From Clostridiales bacterium (GTDB lineage: Bacteria > Bacillota > Clostridia > Christensenellales > CAG-138), in NCBI GenBank assembly GCA_019416935.1, contig DXWI01000006.1, forward strand, positions 1-64,000: a stretch of 64,000 bases of DNA, given 5' to 3'. Position numbers and translations under genes: made by a program. Of the stretch, positions 61,152 through 64,000 are shown piece by piece. How positions within the stretch are numbered: position 1 is the stretch's first letter; each line of letters opens with the position of its first letter. Below the pieces are notes generated by a model, which was not told the DNA's origin, did not search any database, and saw only the letters and a program-made list of their open reading frames with translations.

Positions 61152-61799
61152 TCAATATAGTCGTATGGTACGGTTTTGGCGTGAAATACGGCCGCCGGAC
61201 TCCAGTGCGTCCAGCGCACGATACAGCGTAGCGCGGCTGATACACAGCGCATCGGCCAACGCACTCATGCCGAATGGAAGCGTGCAGATGCCCGCCACGG
61301 CATTGTGCTGCAAAAACAGCAGCAGGCGGTCCTCCACAGTGGGTTGCACAAAGCCCTCGATGCGGCGGTTGAGGAATCGGATGCGGGCGGTCAGATACCG
61401 CATATAGTTTTCAGCAATCCAAAAGTGCTGCTGCATCATGCCGAGAAACGCCGCTTCCTCAATGAAAAGTGCGCGCACATCCTCCACTGCACGGATACTG
61501 ACCAAGTATGTGTCGTCCGAGCGTAAAAACAGGGTCGCAGCGCCGAAAAGATCCCCCTTCTTCAGGATACTCATGAGCATCCGGCTCTCGCCGCAGCGCT
61601 TTTCAACGATCGCAGCGCCCTTGAGCAAGATGCCGATCCGATTTGAAAAATGCGCTGGGGTATAGATTTCCTCCCCCTTGGCGAAACCGGAGCTGCTTAC
61701 GCCGGAACTGTTGAGTAGTTGCTGCAGCAGGGCGGCGTCCGCGCCGGCAAACAGCGGCGTTTGCAGCATGATCTGATTGTCGTTCGCTTTCCTCTTCAT
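61152..61799 (-). CDS. Crp/Fnr-family transcriptional regulator
   Basis: 215 aa. Cyclic-nucleotide-binding-like barrel about 15-125 (LLKGAAIVEKRC, KKGDLFGAATLFL) and a C-terminal winged helix (about 145-215) with FGMSALADALCISRATLYRALDALESGGRIS, the recognition helix being SRATLYRALD. There are no Fnr-type cysteine clusters at the N-terminus, so a 4Fe-4S sensor is unlikely. First gene of the operon, so it likely controls the transporter and itself. Confidence 0.9.
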   Translation of the reverse strand: MKRKANDNQIMLQTPLFAGADAALLQQLLNSSGVSSSGFAKGEEIYTPAHFSNRIGILLKGAAIVEKRCGESRMLMSILKKGDLFGAATLFLRSDDTYLVSIRAVEDVRALFIEEAAFLGMMQQHFWIAENYMRYLTARIRFLNRRIEGFVQPTVEDRLLLFLQHNAVAGICTLPFGMSALADALCISRATLYRALDALESGGRISRQNRTIRLY

Positions 61800-61834
61800 T
61801 TCGCCCCTTTATTTTGTCTCATTTGATACATTTT

Positions 61835-61863
61835 AGTGTAGCGCACAATGAGATCGCCGTCAA
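61835..61863 (-). promoter_or_regulatory. Promoter of the Crp-ABC operon
   Basis: On the minus strand TTGACG (61858-61863), 17 bases, TACACT (61835-61840), about 35 bases before the regulator start codon. Confidence 0.75.
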
Positions 61864-61899
61864 GCATCTTTTGTGATAACAGCAGGGTTGCTTGACGGC
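61856..61899. repeat. Eleven-base inverted repeat at the Crp operon promoter
   Basis: GCCGTCAAGCA (61856-61866) and TGCTTGACGGC (61889-61899) are exact reverse complements, 22 bases apart. The left copy includes the -35 element of the operon, so this is a likely operator, perhaps of the regulator itself. Confidence 0.55.
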
Positions 61900-62006
61900 G
61901 CACCGCTCGCTTAAGACCGATACCGGTCAAGCATTGAAGCGTTCTTTCCATTTCCATCCCTGCTGTTTGCACGCACGGACGCAAAATAGCCCACGAAAAG
62001 TGCTGC

Positions 62007-62035
62007 TTGTCCAGTGGCTTCCGATGGCGTATAAT
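62007..62035 (+). promoter_or_regulatory. Promoter of exoA, giving a leaderless start
   Basis: TTGTCC (62007-62012), 17 bases, TATAAT (62030-62035). The expected transcription start, seven bases past the -10, falls on the A of the exoA ATG at 62042. Confidence 0.7.
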
Positions 62036-62041
62036 ACGGGT

Positions 62042-62797
62042 ATGAAAATGATTTCTTGGAATGTAAACGGGCTGCGCGCCTGCATGGGCAAGGGATTTGT
62101 TTCCTTTGTGCAGGAGCAATCGCCGGATATTCTGGCGCTGCAGGAAACAAAGATGCAGCCGCATCAGGCAGATGTACCGCTCGAGGGCTACCATCAGTTC
62201 TGGAACAGCGCGGAAAAGAAGGGGTATTCCGGCACTGCGCTCTTCCTGAAACGGGAGCCGTTGCAGCTTATTTATGGTCTGGAACAGCCGGAGTTTGACA
62301 ACGAGGGACGGGTGATCACGGCAGAGCTGGACGACTTCTATTTTGTTACGGTGTATTCGCCGAACGCGCAGGAAGAATTGAAGCGAATTGACTACCGCAT
62401 GGCGTTTGAAGACGCGCTGCGCGAACACCTCGCAGCGCTCGACAAAAAGAAGCCGGTCGTTCTGTGCGGCGACTTGAACGTGGCCCATCAGGAGATCGAT
62501 CTGAAAAATCCGGGGCCGAACCGGGGTTGTGCGGGTTTTTCCGATCAAGAGCGCGCAATGATGACAAAGCTGCTTGAAGCGGGTTTTACCGACAGTTTTC
62601 GCGCGCTATATCCCGAAGCGACCGGCGCCTATTCCTGGTGGAGCTATCGGTACGGCGCGCGCGCAAGGAACGCGGGTTGGCGCATCGACTATTTTCTCGT
62701 CTCGAACCGGCTGATGCAAAGGGTATCGGACAGTCTGATTTTGAGCGACGTCTACGGCAGCGACCATTGCCCCGTCTGCCTGTTGCTGGAGGGTTAG
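62042..62797 (+). CDS. exoA: Exodeoxyribonuclease III (AP endonuclease)
   Basis: 251 aa of the ExoIII/Ape1 family: MKMISWNVNGLRACMGKGF, LALQETKM with the catalytic glutamate, CGDLNVAHQEIDLKNP, WRIDYFLVS and SDHCPV at the C-terminus. It cuts at abasic sites, matching the uracil glycosylases in this window. No ribosome-binding site precedes the ATG, and the promoter -10 ends six bases upstream, so the mRNA is probably leaderless. The next gene follows after one base. Confidence 0.95.
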   Translation: MKMISWNVNGLRACMGKGFVSFVQEQSPDILALQETKMQPHQADVPLEGYHQFWNSAEKKGYSGTALFLKREPLQLIYGLEQPEFDNEGRVITAELDDFYFVTVYSPNAQEELKRIDYRMAFEDALREHLAALDKKKPVVLCGDLNVAHQEIDLKNPGPNRGCAGFSDQERAMMTKLLEAGFTDSFRALYPEATGAYSWWSYRYGARARNAGWRIDYFLVSNRLMQRVSDSLILSDVYGSDHCPVCLLLEG

Positions 62798-62798
62798 C

Positions 62799-63374
62799 AT
62801 GAACATCATTCTGGCGTCCCAGTCTCCGCGCAGGAAGGACCTGCTTTCGCTGATGGGCCTTCGCTTTTCGGTCGTCACCAGCAATGTACAGGAAACGCCC
62901 CCCGCGGGCGCGACACCCGCAGAAACGGTTTGTGCGCTTGCACAGCAAAAAGCGGAAGCCGTTGCCGCCATGTTCCCGAAGGACTGCGTTATCGGCGCCG
63001 ATACGATCGTTTATCTCGACGGCGAAATACTCGGAAAGCCGCATACCCCAGATCGTGCAAAGCAATTTTTGCTGCGCATGCAGGGGCGCACGCACACGGT
63101 CTATACCGGCGTTGCTGTGATAGCGGCCGGAAAAGCCGACGTGCGGTATGCCACGACCGACGTTACGTTTGCGCCGATGAGCGAGCTGGAGATTGACTGG
63201 TATGTCGGGACCGGCGATCCGCTGGATAAGGCGGGCGCATACGGTGTGCAGGGCCCGTTTGGCGTGTTTGTAGAGCGCATCGCGGGCAACTACTTCAACG
63301 TAATCGGTATGCCGCTTCCGCTCCTGTACCGCATGCTGCTCGATGCCGGCGTGCTCAAAGAAAACCGAACATGA
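62799..63374 (+). CDS. maf: Maf-family nucleotide pyrophosphatase
   Basis: 191 aa: IILASQSPRRKDLLSLMG at the start, ADTIVYLDGEILGKP with the catalytic acidic residues, MQGRTHTVYTGV, and a C-terminal DKAGAYGVQGPFG. Maf proteins hydrolyse modified or canonical nucleoside triphosphates and are linked to septum control in Bacillus. The start is one base after the exoA stop, so it belongs to the exoA-maf-uvrC operon. Confidence 0.95.
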   Translation: MNIILASQSPRRKDLLSLMGLRFSVVTSNVQETPPAGATPAETVCALAQQKAEAVAAMFPKDCVIGADTIVYLDGEILGKPHTPDRAKQFLLRMQGRTHTVYTGVAVIAAGKADVRYATTDVTFAPMSELEIDWYVGTGDPLDKAGAYGVQGPFGVFVERIAGNYFNVIGMPLPLLYRMLLDAGVLKENRT

Positions 63375-64000
63375 ATGAGATCATTGCAGAAAAACTCAAG
63401 CTCCTCCCCTCCTCCCCCGGCGTTTATAAGATGTACAACGCTGCCGGTGAGGTCATCTATGTCGGTAAGGCCATCTCCCTGAAAAACCGGGTTCGGCAAT
63501 ATTTTCAGGCAAACAAAAACCATACGCCAAAGGTCTTGGCCATGGTTGCGCATATCGAGGATTTTGAAATTCTGCGCACCTCCAACGAAACGGAGGCGCT
63601 GACGCTTGAATCCAACCTGATCAAACAGTTCCGGCCCAAATACAACATTCTGCTCAAGGATGATAAGCACTTTCCCTATGTCCGAATCGATTACCGGCAG
63701 GACTTTCCCCGGGTCGAGATCGTTCGCCGCGTGCATGCCGACGGTGCAAAATACCTGGGCCCGTTCCTTTCGGGCCTTGCGTTGCGCGACGGCATGAACG
63801 TTGTACGGGAGCATTTCCCGGTGCGCTACTGTAAAAAGGACCTGAAAAAAGCGGCGGCTCGGCGTGAGCGTCCCTGTCTCATGTACCACGTCGGCAAGTG
63901 CTGCGCGCCCTGCACGGGCAAGGTTTCTCGCGCGCAGTATCATGCCATGCTGGATGAGATCAGCGCGTTTCTGACCGGCCATACCGATACCGTGATCCAT
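63371..64000 (+). CDS. uvrC: Excinuclease ABC subunit C (5' part, cut by the window end)
   Basis: The first 210 residues, open to the window end. The GIY-YIG nuclease domain is complete: LPSSPGVYKMYNAAGEVIYV, GKAISLKNRVRQYF and NETEALTLESNLIKQFRPKY. The following segment carries the CLMYHVGKCCAPC zinc-like motif. UvrC makes both incisions in nucleotide excision repair. ATG 63371 overlaps the maf stop (ATGA). Confidence 0.96.
   Translation, partial: MNEIIAEKLKLLPSSPGVYKMYNAAGEVIYVGKAISLKNRVRQYFQANKNHTPKVLAMVAHIEDFEILRTSNETEALTLESNLIKQFRPKYNILLKDDKHFPYVRIDYRQDFPRVEIVRRVHADGAKYLGPFLSGLALRDGMNVVREHFPVRYCKKDLKKAAARRERPCLMYHVGKCCAPCTGKVSRAQYHAMLDEISAFLTGHTDTVIH

Overview
The window looks like chromosomal core DNA of a spore-forming, anaerobic member of the Clostridia (Firmicutes). 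The evidence is two alpha/beta-type small acid-soluble spore proteins, a large Bacillus/Clostridium-type SRP RNA, an iron-sulfur L-serine dehydratase in two subunits, a V/A-type ATPase operon in Enterococcus order (ntpF-I-K-E-C-G-A-B-D), NrdR, and the yloU-fakA-recG and DUF1385-prmC-prfA-tsaC-rpiB-upp gene orders. Housekeeping promoters are near sigma-70/sigma-A consensus. I cannot fix genus or family. I saw no phage, insertion sequence, CRISPR array or plasmid gene.

Layout. 1-2.3 kb (minus): serine dehydratase genes directly behind the SRP RNA gene. 2.3-10.8 kb (minus): nine-gene V-type ATPase operon whose proteolipid carries the sodium-binding residues of NtpK. 10.9-16.1 kb (minus): upp, rpiB, tsaC, prfA, prmC, DUF1385. 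16.2-26.3 kb (minus): MscL with an added zinc ribbon, two adjacent paralogous two-component systems, a SPOR-like membrane protein, a uracil-glycosylase-like gene and a class A PBP. 26.4 kb (plus): tRNA-Ala(GGC). 26.6-31.6 kb (minus): a MacB/FtsX-type ABC system with a 30-aa membrane peptide and a secreted coiled-coil protein. 31.9-35.1 kb (minus): prsA, pgeF, nrdR, ylmC, rpsU.

35.2-45 kb (plus): a nucleoside uptake and salvage operon (BMP-family lipoprotein, ATPase, two permeases, thymidine kinase, deoxyribosyltransferase-like protein), a SsuBC-like ABC pair with no binding protein, then a cobalamin riboswitch controlling a DUF4430 membrane-anchored protein and an ECF S component. This last cassette is the best candidate for a little-described system: a surface B12 capture and uptake unit. 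44.4-50.9 kb (plus): a TetR regulator with a twin operator, a large RND exporter, and a KdpDE-like two-component system. 51-61.9 kb (minus): spore proteins, recG, fakA, yloU, yebC, a 4Fe-4S uracil-DNA glycosylase, a NagB-like protein lacking catalytic residues, a lysophospholipase, and a Crp/Fnr-headed ABC transporter. 62-64 kb (plus): exoA (apparently leaderless), maf and the 5' part of uvrC.

Many start codons were moved inward from the longest open frame to the first start with a good ribosome-binding site. Promoters and terminators were read by eye. All functional calls rest on remembered family motifs, not on database searches.
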